Assembly: GCA_022841475.1 (NCBI GenBank)
Contig: JALHRJ010000009.1
Span: forward strand, 1-64,000
Direction: 5' to 3'
DNA length: 64,000 nt
Source of the DNA: Cyclobacteriaceae bacterium
Lineage (GTDB): Bacteria; Bacteroidota; Bacteroidia; Cytophagales; Cyclobacteriaceae
Notes under the pieces: generated by a model
What the model was told of the DNA's origin: nothing
Databases searched by the model: none
What the model saw: only the letters and a program-made list of their open reading frames with translations
Shown: in pieces, positions 23,093-31,878 of the stretch
Layout of the letters: every line of letters starts with the position of its first letter
Position numbering within the stretch: position 1 is the first letter of the stretch
Program-made: the position numbers and the translations under genes

Positions 23093-24718
23093 ATGGATCT
23101 GGAATTCAACAAAAACGAGGACCAGCTAAAGCAACTTTGCTTTCAATTGAAAGCAAAAGAAAATAAAATCAGGCTTGGCGGTGGCGAAAAGAAAATAAAG
23201 GAGCAACATCAAAAAGGAAAATTAACAGCTCGGGAGCGGATTGACTACCTTATTGATAAGAATTCAAATTTTTTAGAGGTAGGGCTTTTTGCAGGAGAGG
23301 GAATGTATAAAGAGCAGGGTGGGTGCCCGGCAGGTGGAGTAATAACCGGAATCGGTTTTGTAAAGGGACGACAATGTGTAATTGTTGCCAATGATGCAAC
23401 TGTAAAGGCCGGTGCCTGGTTTCCCATAACAGCAAAGAAAAACCTACGTGCGCAAGAGGTTGCTATGGAAAACAGGCTGCCTATCATTTACCTGGTGGAT
23501 AGTGCCGGAGTTTTTCTACCGATGCAGGACGAAATTTTTCCTGATAAGGAACACTTTGGCCGCCAGTTCAGAAACAATGCAAAGATGTCATCGATGGGCA
23601 TTGTGCAAATTGCTGCAATTATGGGAAGCTGTGTAGCGGGGGGCGCCTACTTGCCGATTATGTCTGATGAGGCCATGATCGTAGATAAAACAGGATCGAT
23701 ATTTTTAGCAGGCTCCTATCTGGTAAAGGCTGCCGTAGGTGAGGACATTGATAATGAAACCTTGGGGGGCGCTACTACACATTGTGAAATTTCAGGCGTT
23801 ACGGATAATAAATTTCCCGATGATCAATCCTGTCTGGATCATATCCGGGAGTTGTTTGATAAAATAGGTGATTATGATAAAGCAGGCTTTAATCGCATTC
23901 AGGCAAATCCTCCAAAAGAAAAGCCGGAGGAAATTTATGGATTGATGCCTGCGGATCGGGTGAAACCTTATGATATGCTTGACATCATCAAGCGTATAGT
24001 GGATGATTCTGAATTTGATGAATACAAAGCTCTTTACGGGAAAACAATTCTTTGCGGTTTTGCTCGTGTGGATGGATGGGCGGTAGGCTTTGTAGCCAAT
24101 CAGCGCAAAGTGGTAAAAACAAAAAAGGGTGAGATGCAAATGGGCGGTGTGATTTATTCCGATTCAGCCGACAAAGCAGCGCGCTTTATTATGAATTGTA
24201 ATCAGCGGAAGATTCCCCTTGTTTTTTTGCAGGACGTTAGTGGGTTTATGGTGGGCAGCAAAGCCGAGCAAGGTGGTATTATTAAAGACGGAGCCAAGAT
24301 GGTAAATGCCATGGCAAACTCTACGGTGCCAAAGTTTACATTCATTCTCGGCAATTCTTACGGAGCCGGTAATTATGCGATGTGTGGCAAAGCGTATGAT
24401 CCACGCTTGATCTATGCCTGGCCAACGGCACAAATAGCCGTGATGAGTGGAAGCTCTGCAGCCAAAACTCTTTTACAGATTCGCGTAAGTTCGTTAAAGG
24501 CACAAGGCAAAACGATTACCAAAGAAGAAGAAGATCAACTGCTCAAAGAAATTACCGATCGCTACAATGAGCAATTGAGCCCTTACTATGCAGCTGCCAG
24601 AATTTGGGTGGATGGGGTAATCGATCCATTGGAGACACGCACGGTTATTTCTACCGGAATTGAGGCTGCTAACCATGCACCGATAGAAAAATACAATGTT
24701 GGTGTAATTCAGACGTAA
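23093..24718 (+). CDS. Acyl-CoA carboxylase, carboxyltransferase (beta) subunit
   Basis: The product has 541 residues. It moves CO2 from carboxybiotin to an acyl-CoA; the biotin carboxylase and carrier subunits are not in the window. The N-half has KLTARERIDYLID, GGVITGIGFVKGRQCVIVANDATVKAGAW and GSCVAGGAYLPIMSDEAMIV. The C-half has FLQDVSGFMVGSKAEQGGIIKDGAKMVNA (second oxyanion hole) and GAGNYAMCGKAYDPRLIYAWPTA. The layout with SIFLAGSYLVKAAVGEDI and ETLGGATTH is closer to methylcrotonyl-CoA carboxylase beta than to propionyl-CoA types, suggesting leucine breakdown, but substrate is not certain. It is 26 bases after the MCE gene. Confidence 0.9.
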   Translation: MDLEFNKNEDQLKQLCFQLKAKENKIRLGGGEKKIKEQHQKGKLTARERIDYLIDKNSNFLEVGLFAGEGMYKEQGGCPAGGVITGIGFVKGRQCVIVANDATVKAGAWFPITAKKNLRAQEVAMENRLPIIYLVDSAGVFLPMQDEIFPDKEHFGRQFRNNAKMSSMGIVQIAAIMGSCVAGGAYLPIMSDEAMIVDKTGSIFLAGSYLVKAAVGEDIDNETLGGATTHCEISGVTDNKFPDDQSCLDHIRELFDKIGDYDKAGFNRIQANPPKEKPEEIYGLMPADRVKPYDMLDIIKRIVDDSEFDEYKALYGKTILCGFARVDGWAVGFVANQRKVVKTKKGEMQMGGVIYSDSADKAARFIMNCNQRKIPLVFLQDVSGFMVGSKAEQGGIIKDGAKMVNAMANSTVPKFTFILGNSYGAGNYAMCGKAYDPRLIYAWPTAQIAVMSGSSAAKTLLQIRVSSLKAQGKTITKEEEDQLLKEITDRYNEQLSPYYAAARIWVDGVIDPLETRTVISTGIEAANHAPIEKYNVGVIQT

Positions 24719-24776
24719 ATTTGTTTTCAACTGGAAATCAGGAATCGAAGTGATTTTTTTTATATTCTTGCAGTAA

Positions 24777-25628
24777 ATGAAGGAGAGTGAGCTAAAAGCA
24801 TTGGTTTCCCTGCTGGATGATGAGGATAAGCAGATTTCTTCTCACGTGCAGGAAAAGATTCTATCCCTGGGCACAGGTGCCATTCCTTTTTTGGAGAAAG
24901 AGTGGGAGAGTAACCTTAACCCCGATGTGCAGACGCGAATCGAAGAATTGATTCATACACTTCAATACGATCTGGTGCGCGAGCGTTTGAAAAGCTGGTA
25001 TGCTTCGCCTGATCAAGACCTTCTTACTGGCATGTGGATTCTGGCTACGTATCAATATCCTGATATTGAGCTCGAAAAACTAAAGCAGGAACTGGAACAG
25101 ATTTATTACGATACATGGCTGGAGTTCCGGCCAGATTTGTATGCCTACGATCAGGTGAAGGTTATCAACAGTGTAATCTTCAATAAACTTAAGTTTGGGG
25201 CCAATACAAAGAACTTTCACTCACCGGGCAACTCCATGATCAATGTGGTTTTGGAAACACACAAAGGTAACCCGATTACTTTGTGCGTGATCTACATGTT
25301 GGTAGCACAAAAGTTGAAAATGCCGGTGCAGGGAGTTAACCTTCCCAATTTATTTATCCTCACTTACAAGGATGATAACCACCAGTTTTATATCAATGCT
25401 TTCAATCGGGGTCTGATATTTTCTAAGCAAGACATCGAAAATTATATTCATGAACTTCATCTTGTCCCACAGCAGTCATTTTTTGAGCCTTGCAGCAGTC
25501 TTGAAATTGTTCGCAGAGCTTTGCGTAACCTGGTTATGTCTTTTGAGAAAATGGGTGAACACGCTAAAGCGGATGAGGTGAAGGTTTTGCTGGTAGAAAT
25601 TTCGGAAGGTGGTGATCTCGGAGTTTAA
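24777..25628 (+). CDS. Transglutaminase-like / SirB1-type protein
   Basis: The product has 283 residues. The N-terminus (about 1-100) is helical with ELKALVSLLDDEDKQISSHVQEKIL, like a HEAT-like unit. A transglutaminase-core-2 domain follows: FHSPGNSMINVVLETHKGNPITLCVIYMLVAQKLKMPVQGVNLPNLF. The Cys in ITLCVIY is in the position of the catalytic Cys, and HQFYINAFNRG provides the His/Asn region. SirB1-type proteins usually read PGN...L..VL..R.G.PI.L..... so the match is good, but their reaction is unproven; many carry a C-terminal TPR, and here the end ALRNLVMSFEKMGEHAKADEV is one. It overlaps the end of the convergent hydrolase by 4 bases. Confidence 0.82.
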   Translation: MKESELKALVSLLDDEDKQISSHVQEKILSLGTGAIPFLEKEWESNLNPDVQTRIEELIHTLQYDLVRERLKSWYASPDQDLLTGMWILATYQYPDIELEKLKQELEQIYYDTWLEFRPDLYAYDQVKVINSVIFNKLKFGANTKNFHSPGNSMINVVLETHKGNPITLCVIYMLVAQKLKMPVQGVNLPNLFILTYKDDNHQFYINAFNRGLIFSKQDIENYIHELHLVPQQSFFEPCSSLEIVRRALRNLVMSFEKMGEHAKADEVKVLLVEISEGGDLGV

Positions 25629-26281
25629 CGCAATCGAGCCAGTATTTCAGCGTTAATTTCATGCCCGCCCTCGAAAGGAATAATTTTAGGTGTAAGTCCT
25701 AAGCGTTCATTTAACTGCGTCATCTCTTTCAATCGATCATCAGTAAGGTAAGGATCTTGTTGCCCGAATACTTCAATAATTTCTTTTGATTTAAACAGAT
25801 CTGAGCCTTTTATAAAATCCATGTCGGGCGGAAATATTCCGGCCCAAAGAACCAGACGCTGAAAATTTACAGTGCCATCCAATGCCCATCGCGAAACGGT
25901 AGCGGCACCCTGTGAGAATCCTAAAAGGGTTATCTCACCGGAGAAATCTGAAGGAATTTCATGAGCATAAATTTCATTCAGATAGGTGATGTAATTATTT
26001 ATATCTGTCAATCTATTTTCTCTCGTCATCCAGGTGGCACCAACTTTATTGTTTCCCGATTGACTTCGACTTGTAATGTCTTCAAGATAAAACCGGGACA
26101 AGCCTTCTGGAGCGATGATGCAAGTAGCCGGATCTTCAAGGGATTTGAATTTCTTTAGAAAGTACTGCGCCAACTGACCGTAACCATGGATCACAAACCA
26201 AATTTTTTTGGTGTCAGCTGAAAGTGTTCCCAGTTTATAATAACGCGCCTTAAAATTAAAACTGACTTCTTGTTCGACCAT
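25625..26281 (-). CDS. Alpha/beta hydrolase, phospholipase/carboxylesterase type
   Basis: The product has 218 residues. The fold signature WFVIHGYGQLAQYF (oxyanion HGxG) is followed by the nucleophile elbow LLGFSQGAATVSRWAL (GFSQG, Ser about 124), the acid in IEVFGQQDPYL (Asp about 177) and GGHEINAEI (His about 206). This is the complete catalytic triad of the esterase/phospholipase family. The LEDITSRSQSGNNKVGATWMTREN insert is typical of a Bacteroidota-specific subgroup. No signal peptide is seen, so the enzyme is cytosolic; substrate unknown. It is convergent with the transglutaminase-like gene, sharing 4 bases. The terminator at 26290-26324 just upstream separates it from the preceding minus-strand gene. 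Confidence 0.85.
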   Translation of the reverse strand: MVEQEVSFNFKARYYKLGTLSADTKKIWFVIHGYGQLAQYFLKKFKSLEDPATCIIAPEGLSRFYLEDITSRSQSGNNKVGATWMTRENRLTDINNYITYLNEIYAHEIPSDFSGEITLLGFSQGAATVSRWALDGTVNFQRLVLWAGIFPPDMDFIKGSDLFKSKEIIEVFGQQDPYLTDDRLKEMTQLNERLGLTPKIIPFEGGHEINAEILARLR

Positions 26282-26289
26282 TCTAAATT

Positions 26290-26324
26290 AAAATAAAAAC
26301 GGCTATCGGTAACCCAATAGCCGT
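26290..26324 (-). terminator. Rho-independent terminator after the 142-residue secreted protein gene
   Basis: ACGGCTAT (26299-26306) and ATAGCCGT (26317-26324) form a perfect 8-base stem with a 10-base loop; on the minus strand it is followed by TTTTATTTT. It lies 19 bases after the stop of the 26344-26772 gene. Confidence 0.8.
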
Positions 26325-26343
26325 CTAAAATTATTGTTGGTTG

Positions 26344-26772
26344 TTAACGTTTAAAGCCCAATGCACTACCACCACAATGGCTGGAAGGTTCGTCAAATGT
26401 GTATTGAATATAGTAGATACCTGTGGCGTTGCAGGGGTAGGCAATAGCAGAGACAAATTGCCCATTGATTTTACTGGAGGCCACTTTATTTCGCTCTTTA
26501 TCAAATAAGTTCACTACAATACCATCGGTGGCCGTTCCGTTCGCACAAACATTAATCATGTACTGAGTGCCCTTTGTAAACACGTAACTATATTCCACCT
26601 TGTCTTTGGCATCACCGTTCACCTTATAACTTTTCAGAAAGTTAAAGCCCGTGGCCAGCTTGGGAATACAATCGTTGGCCAGATTATCAGCGTTACAGTT
26701 CTGCTCAGTGAGTTCATTTGAACTCACTGCAACAGACGAAATGAGCAATAAGAGAAAAACTAATTTTTTCAT
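26344..26772 (-). CDS. Small secreted Cys-containing hypothetical protein
   Basis: The product has 142 residues. Signal peptide MKKLVFLLLLISSVAVSS. The mature part has five Cys residues (NCNADN, NDCIPK, NVCANG, YPCNAT, SHCGGS). It forms a compact beta-rich domain: YSYVFTKGTQYMINVCANG, DGIVVNLFDKERNKVASSKING, TGIYYIQYTFD. The strand-rich core resembles a pre-peptidase C-terminal (PPC-like) fold that in this phylum often occurs alone; the Cys may pair in the periplasm. The end, SALGFKR, is conserved-looking but not a barrel end. No function known. It lies 17 bases after the lipoprotein gene upstream and has a clear terminator behind it, so the two are probably transcribed together. Confidence 0.7.
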   Translation of the reverse strand: MKKLVFLLLLISSVAVSSNELTEQNCNADNLANDCIPKLATGFNFLKSYKVNGDAKDKVEYSYVFTKGTQYMINVCANGTATDGIVVNLFDKERNKVASSKINGQFVSAIAYPCNATGIYYIQYTFDEPSSHCGGSALGFKR

Positions 26773-26789
26773 AGGATAGGTATTCTTAA

Positions 26790-27686
26790 TTAACTAATAA
26801 TTTTAGTTCGGATTGAATCCGTGATCGTTTTTATTTCTTCCACATTTTGTGGCGTAATATCGATGGTGGTTGAGCTATTGTCTTTAATAATGGCAACCCC
26901 ATCCACAATTTCCATCGTGGACTCTTTGTATGTGTAGTTGATATTAATTTTATCGAACGCACTTTTTAATTGTTCCAGATCGGCCGACAGGCTTGCCATA
27001 TTAGCGTCATCTTTATAGAAGGAAAACAATAGAAGGATTTGTTCCAGTATTATTTTTTGCTCACCAATTTTTTCCTGCAGTTCTTTATTAGCAGGGTTCT
27101 TTACAGCAGTCTGACAGGTGATTTGCATTGCCTCCAACCAGCCACCGGTAAGTAAAAGCACACTTAGATTATCGCGGCTTTGCGATTGCAGGTAATGATT
27201 AATTTGATTGAAATTCATAGTGGTAATCAACAGTAAAGAATCAAGATTCTTACTATTTGTTGCCAGTCGACCAATTGTTTCTACGTCAAAAAACTGACCT
27301 ATATTTAATTCATCGGCCAAAGACTTTATGGAAGAGATGTATTTAATCCCATCCTGATTTTGACCGTAGATGTTGGTATAGCCCAAGTCAGTTCCGTAAA
27401 TCCCCAGGTTCAGTGCTTTCTTAAAATTACTGTTGTACTTGGGTAGGTTATTGGATGAGTTGAGCATGTTCCGGTTATATTTTGAGCCGGATTCTTTTAA
27501 CAAAACGGAAATCTCAAGAGGGCTGGGTATCTGTTCCAGGATGGCATTAATTACCTCCTCGTCAACACCGGGGCCATCTGTTTTGGTGGAGTCCAGGCTT
27601 TTCAGGAAAGCTTGTTCGTCTGGCTTTTTGCCTGTAGTACAGCTGAACAGGACAACTGTAACTGTAACTAATAGAATGAATCTCAT
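26790..27686 (-). CDS. Lipoprotein of unknown function
   Basis: The product has 298 residues from the ATG at 27686, which gives MRFILLVTVTVVLFSCTTGKK, a lipoprotein signal with lipobox LFSC. The frame is open to 27725, but those 13 residues precede the signal. The rest is mainly helical: LGIYGTDLGYTNIYGQNQDGIKY, NFNQINHYLQSQSRDNLSVLLLTGGWLEAM, KIGEQKIILEQILLLFSFYKDD. The GTDLGY...G segment and GGWLEA.. are motifs I associate with a Bacteroidota lipoprotein group of unknown role. The next gene downstream begins 17 bases later. Upstream is the ABCG-like exporter, separated by 64 bases on the same strand. Confidence 0.75.
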   Translation of the reverse strand: MRFILLVTVTVVLFSCTTGKKPDEQAFLKSLDSTKTDGPGVDEEVINAILEQIPSPLEISVLLKESGSKYNRNMLNSSNNLPKYNSNFKKALNLGIYGTDLGYTNIYGQNQDGIKYISSIKSLADELNIGQFFDVETIGRLATNSKNLDSLLLITTMNFNQINHYLQSQSRDNLSVLLLTGGWLEAMQITCQTAVKNPANKELQEKIGEQKIILEQILLLFSFYKDDANMASLSADLEQLKSAFDKININYTYKESTMEIVDGVAIIKDNSSTTIDITPQNVEEIKTITDSIRTKIIS

Positions 27687-27750
27687 GGCAGAATTTTGAT
27701 TGTATACAAAAATAAGAATTAACACCGCTCAAGCAACAGTCTGAAAGTAC

Positions 27751-30700
27751 CTATTTCTTGAGAGAAAAGTCGAATTTGCTAAAAAAACTTACTCCCTTCC
27801 TAAGTAGTTCAAAATATAAAGTAAGATAAAAGCACAGGGTCATCCCCCATATTACCAATAAATTAAAGATGTATGTGTCAATAAGAATACCGAGCAGGTT
27901 TTTTTCGGGTAGAAAGAAAGCCGTGCGGTAGTCAAGACGATGTTGTGGTTTTGGAGATTGAAAAACTGGGTTGATAATTTGAATCAAGTCTCCGTTGTAT
28001 TCCAAAATCCGGTCTTTGGTGGTGGTATTTTTTACAAGGTCCGCAAGGCTTTCGTTAAAATAGTGATTCTTCTCCTGCTGGATGTTAAACCCCTGACTTT
28101 CGTAGAAAGCCATTTTCTTTTCGATGAGCGCGGCACTTTTGTTGTACTGCGTTTGATAATATTTTTTGTAATTCTCAAAGTACGAATCCAGGAGTAGGCC
28201 AATTTCTTTTGTGTATCCGTTTTTCAGAAAGACATCAGCGACATTAAGGTTTTCGATACCTTCTTTAAAGCTTTCGTTTCGCAGCTCTTTGTAGAGAATA
28301 TTTTTACTTAAGGAAATACTTTTTTGAACCGAGTCACTTTTGGAATCCAAGAATTCAAGTATTAATTGATTTTTACTTTTTAATTCATCGGCCAGATAGG
28401 CTGATTTAAAATCAGCTTTAGACTCATCGCGTTCATACTCATAGTAAGGTTTTTGAAACTCATTATTTTTAAATTGATGCACGGCCATCGCTTCATAGGC
28501 CCAGCGAGAGGTCATCAGATCGGCAACCACAGGCACTTTGCCTTTGGTACTTAACACTTCATTCAGTTTATCAAAATCAAATAGCAATCCACTCAGAATC
28601 ATCTGTGGTATGAGGAGAAGAGGAATCATCACATAAACCGTAACAGCTGAATTGAAGGCAGATGAAATGTTAAGTCCAATCACATTAGCAAAACAGGAAG
28701 TAGTAAACAACACAAACCAGAATGCCAACGTCATTCCATGAATTTCTAAAATCAGATTACCGATGAGAACAAACGTGAAAGTTTGAATAGCAGATAGCAG
28801 GAACAATATGGTAAGCTTTGATTGCAGATAACTATTCCAGCTAAGATTCAGGAACGATTCACGCTTCAGAATTTTACGATCGCGGATAATTTCTTCGGCA
28901 CTTACGGTAAGGCCCATGAATAGCGCCACAATAATGGCCATGAGCATGAATGCCGGAATGTTTTCGTTGTAGCGGAAAATATATTCTTTACCGCCAGGTG
29001 CGCTTTTATATTTGATGACAAACGCAAGCAAGGTTGCTAATAAAGGCGCTTCCAGTAAATTGATCAGTAGGTATTGCTTATTGCTGAGCTTTGCTAAAAA
29101 ATCGCGGGTTGTAAAAATAATTGTTTGCTTAATACGGGAGGGAATATGCAAACTACGGGGCGGTTGTTCATTGATGTCTTCAACCCGACTAGCTTTGAAG
29201 TTGCTTTTAAACATCTCATGCCATTGCATAGGGGTAACCTTGCGTTTGTTGCTAGGTTGGCCGTATTCATCCACTACTTTTGCTTCGATGATATTGAAGA
29301 TCTGTTCCGGATTTACATTTCCACATACTTCACACTGACCCCGGTTGCTATCTACCTGATGGGTAGCCTTTTTGAAATAGGTCACGGCTTCAACGGGATT
29401 TCCATAAAAAGTAGGATAGCCCCCGGTGTCCATAATCACCATCTTATCAAACATCTTATAGATATCGGAGGAGGGTTGATGAATGACTACGAAAATCAGC
29501 TTACCTTTAAGTGAAAGCTCTTTTAACAAGTCAATCACGTTTTCTGAATCGCGTGATGACAAACCTGAGGTTGGTTCATCCAGAAAAAGAATTGCGGGTT
29601 CGCGGATAAGTTCCAACGCAATATTTAAGCGTTTACGTTGCCCACCACTTATTTGTTTATCTAATACACCTCCCACTTTAAGATCCTTGCGCTGTTCCAG
29701 GCCCAGATCTTCCAGAACTTTCATTACCAGCTTATGAATTTCTTCTTCCTTTAGCTGAGCAAAGCAAAGTTTTGCGTTATAATACAGGTTTTGGTACACC
29801 GTAAGCTCTTCAATAAGAAGATCATCTTGTGATACAAAGCCGATCACACCTTCAACTTTCTTTTTGTCTTTGTGAATATCAAAACCATTCACTTTAATTT
29901 TGCCTTTGCCAGGCTTTTCCAACCCTGCCAAAATATTCAGTAACGTGGTTTTGCCAGCTCCGCTTGCGCCCATAATACCGATCAGCTTACCCGGTCCTTC
30001 GGCAATTTTAACATCGCGAATGCCTATTACACCATTACGGAATTTATACTCATCTACGTTGGCGATAAAGGAAAGCTTGGTGGTATGAATCTCATTGTTA
30101 AAGTCCGCAACAAGATCGCTGTAGTATAGCGCTGCGCCATCGGGAGTTTTGATTGTACTTCCATGCGAAAAAAGATATACGCGGGTTGGCTTCATAATGA
30201 AACCATTCAGGTTGTTAGCATCTACCCCCAGATATTTTGTAAAGAACATGCTTACACTACTGACACGCATGAAAATCAAATGCCCGGCCACATGTACGTG
30301 AATATGTTTTTGCAATGGAAAAGACGATTGAGTTCCTTCATTCGCAATTAGAATATCTGCATAGTTGAGTGTGCTAACCTCCTCCGAGATAACGAATGCT
30401 TCAATCAATTTATATTCTTCTTGTGCTATGTTGAATACGGTAGAAACCGTATTTACAATCTCCATCCGCTGAGGCGTGAAATGCTTATCGGAACTCACTA
30501 ATTCCAGTAGTTTAATAAGAACAACTACTTTTTGTTTTTGCGTGAGGGTCTTATTAATTTTTTTACAAATAGCCAGCGTCTTGATGGAATCCTTAACAGA
30601 AGTTAGCTTATTGCTTCTGTCATCTTCGTGCTTTGTTTGTTGCTCGGTGTATCCCGAAATGGTATCGTATAGTTGGAGATATCCTTCGATAGCAGACTTT

Positions 30701-30819
30701 TCAAGTTCCTGCTGAAAGAAATCGATTACAAACTGGCGCTCATTGTCACTAACGCCACCATCTTGTTTGGTAATGATTGCAAATAGCTGAGTGAGAGCTT
30801 TGAGGATTTCTTCACTCAT
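27751..30819 (-). CDS. ABCG-like ABC transporter with extra N-terminal domains (half-transporter)
   Basis: The product has 1022 residues. The N-terminal ~145 residues are acidic-helical with VSDNERQFVIDFF and SSDKHFTPQRMEIVNTV, a TerB-like pattern (DG..S..E). A beta-rich segment (about 165-265) with HVHVAGHLIFMRV and YYSDLVADFNNE follows; an FHA-like role is possible but not shown. The ATPase has GIMGASGAGKTTLLNILAGL (Walker A about 284-292), QISGGQRKRLNIALEL (signature) and ILFLDEPTSGLSSRDS (Walker B). The order ATPase-then-membrane, PTSGLSS and VIHQPSSDIY are ABCG features. A CEVCGNVNPEQ pair lies before the ABC2 membrane domain (six or so helices), followed by a large extracytoplasmic region and a last helix. 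The substrate is unknown. The SiaC-like gene is 48 bases upstream on the same strand. Confidence 0.88.
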   Translation of the reverse strand: MSEEILKALTQLFAIITKQDGGVSDNERQFVIDFFQQELEKSAIEGYLQLYDTISGYTEQQTKHEDDRSNKLTSVKDSIKTLAICKKINKTLTQKQKVVVLIKLLELVSSDKHFTPQRMEIVNTVSTVFNIAQEEYKLIEAFVISEEVSTLNYADILIANEGTQSSFPLQKHIHVHVAGHLIFMRVSSVSMFFTKYLGVDANNLNGFIMKPTRVYLFSHGSTIKTPDGAALYYSDLVADFNNEIHTTKLSFIANVDEYKFRNGVIGIRDVKIAEGPGKLIGIMGASGAGKTTLLNILAGLEKPGKGKIKVNGFDIHKDKKKVEGVIGFVSQDDLLIEELTVYQNLYYNAKLCFAQLKEEEIHKLVMKVLEDLGLEQRKDLKVGGVLDKQISGGQRKRLNIALELIREPAILFLDEPTSGLSSRDSENVIDLLKELSLKGKLIFVVIHQPSSDIYKMFDKMVIMDTGGYPTFYGNPVEAVTYFKKATHQVDSNRGQCEVCGNVNPEQIFNIIEAKVVDEYGQPSNKRKVTPMQWHEMFKSNFKASRVEDINEQPPRSLHIPSRIKQTIIFTTRDFLAKLSNKQYLLINLLEAPLLATLLAFVIKYKSAPGGKEYIFRYNENIPAFMLMAIIVALFMGLTVSAEEIIRDRKILKRESFLNLSWNSYLQSKLTILFLLSAIQTFTFVLIGNLILEIHGMTLAFWFVLFTTSCFANVIGLNISSAFNSAVTVYVMIPLLLIPQMILSGLLFDFDKLNEVLSTKGKVPVVADLMTSRWAYEAMAVHQFKNNEFQKPYYEYERDESKADFKSAYLADELKSKNQLILEFLDSKSDSVQKSISLSKNILYKELRNESFKEGIENLNVADVFLKNGYTKEIGLLLDSYFENYKKYYQTQYNKSAALIEKKMAFYESQGFNIQQEKNHYFNESLADLVKNTTTKDRILEYNGDLIQIINPVFQSPKPQHRLDYRTAFFLPEKNLLGILIDTYIFNLLVIWGMTLCFYLTLYFELLRKGVSFFSKFDFSLKK

Positions 30820-30867
30820 AGATTGTTATTTGGCTCAGACATTAAATAAAGCGTCAACCGCACGATA

Positions 30868-31230
30868 TTAATAAGGTTGAAATTCGAAAGGTACAGATAC
30901 CAATTCAGCTAGTTCCTGACCCGATTCTTCCATGTCTTCATCATCTTCCAGAAATTGCCAAACAATCTTTGATCCCGGAACTGTTTCTAAAATCTTAAAA
31001 AGGTCCAGTAATTCCCGGGAGGTTGCCGTGTTATAGTACTCAAATTTGATCGTAAGCACAGTGGCGGCATTTGGACTTTTACTGTATTCATGCAGCCAGT
31101 GGTTGACGCCCTTAAAGAATGGAGTCGGATCGTCAAGCAGCGATTTTCCTTCGATAAGGAAGGCTCCTTTATCTTTATTAAAATTGATGGCGGGTGTTAA
31201 TTCAGCAGCAGGAATTGTAAGTGGTTGCAC
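30868..31230 (-). CDS. SiaC-family regulatory phosphoprotein (DUF1987)
   Basis: The product has 120 residues. The sequence shows the DUF1987 hallmarks: TPAINFNKDKGAFLIEGKSLLDDPTPFFKGVNHWLHEY, FEYYNTATSRELLDLFKIL and VWQFLEDDEDMEESGQELAELV. In Pseudomonas, SiaC is a partner of a diguanylate cyclase and is switched by phosphorylation of a Thr in the YYNTATS-type loop by a SiaB kinase and SiaA phosphatase. The corresponding Thr/Ser cluster is present here. No SiaA, SiaB or GGDEF gene lies nearby; the neighbour is the ABCG-like exporter. It may therefore be regulated by a kinase encoded elsewhere, or control the transporter, which is inference. Confidence 0.88.
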   Translation of the reverse strand: MQPLTIPAAELTPAINFNKDKGAFLIEGKSLLDDPTPFFKGVNHWLHEYSKSPNAATVLTIKFEYYNTATSRELLDLFKILETVPGSKIVWQFLEDDEDMEESGQELAELVSVPFEFQPY

Positions 31231-31306
31231 AAGGGGTAGATTAAAGTTAATGCAAGATAAAATTATTAAATAAGAACACCTATCTGATCATGATTCAATA
31301 CTTGTT

Positions 31307-31777
31307 TTAGTCTTCCAGGCTGCCTTTCGTAAAGACATAGGGAAGCAGGGAACTTGCGGAATGACATTTTATCCATTGGTTGTCGGTGTGGTGCATCACA
31401 ATCTCGAAGGGTTTGTGTTGTCTTTCCTCAAACTCAGCCATCACCTGACGGCATGCCCCACAGGAGGCAGCTGCGGAAAGTTCTTTATGATTTTTTTTAT
31501 GCGCCACGATAGCCATTTTCATGATGCGCTGGCCAGCATGCTGGGATGCCACAGTGTATAAGGCTACACGTTCGGCACACATGCATAGGGGGTAGGAAGC
31601 GTTTTCCTGATTAGAACCGGTAACCACCGTGCCATCCTCTAAAATGATGGCGGCACCCACATGAAATTTGGAATACGGAGCATAGGCAGCGTGAGCTGCC
31701 TCCTTGGCTTTGTGAATAAGATACTTTGACTCATTGTCAAGTTCTTCAATTGCGGTAAATATTTCGAATCCCTTCAT
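31307..31777 (-). CDS. cdd: Cytidine deaminase
   Basis: The product has 156 residues. It deaminates cytidine and deoxycytidine for pyrimidine salvage. AYAPYSKFHVGAAIILEDG is the conserved substrate-binding start, NQENASYPLCMCAERVALY carries the first zinc Cys and the catalytic Glu (CAE), and SCGACRQVMAEF gives the other two Cys ligands (PCGxC-type). This is the tetrameric three-Cys class. The N-terminal ~20 residues (MKGFEIFTAIEEL) are slightly longer than usual. It diverges from the saccharopine-dehydrogenase-like gene with 101 bases between. Confidence 0.95.
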   Translation of the reverse strand: MKGFEIFTAIEELDNESKYLIHKAKEAAHAAYAPYSKFHVGAAIILEDGTVVTGSNQENASYPLCMCAERVALYTVASQHAGQRIMKMAIVAHKKNHKELSAAASCGACRQVMAEFEERQHKPFEIVMHHTDNQWIKCHSASSLLPYVFTKGSLED

Positions 31778-31878
31778 ATCAGTGCGAGTTAAAAAACGAA
31801 TAGAAAGATAATAAACACTGCGATGGTTCGGAAATATTAACCTGCAATTCCTTTATTTTATACTTTCTTACGTGAATT

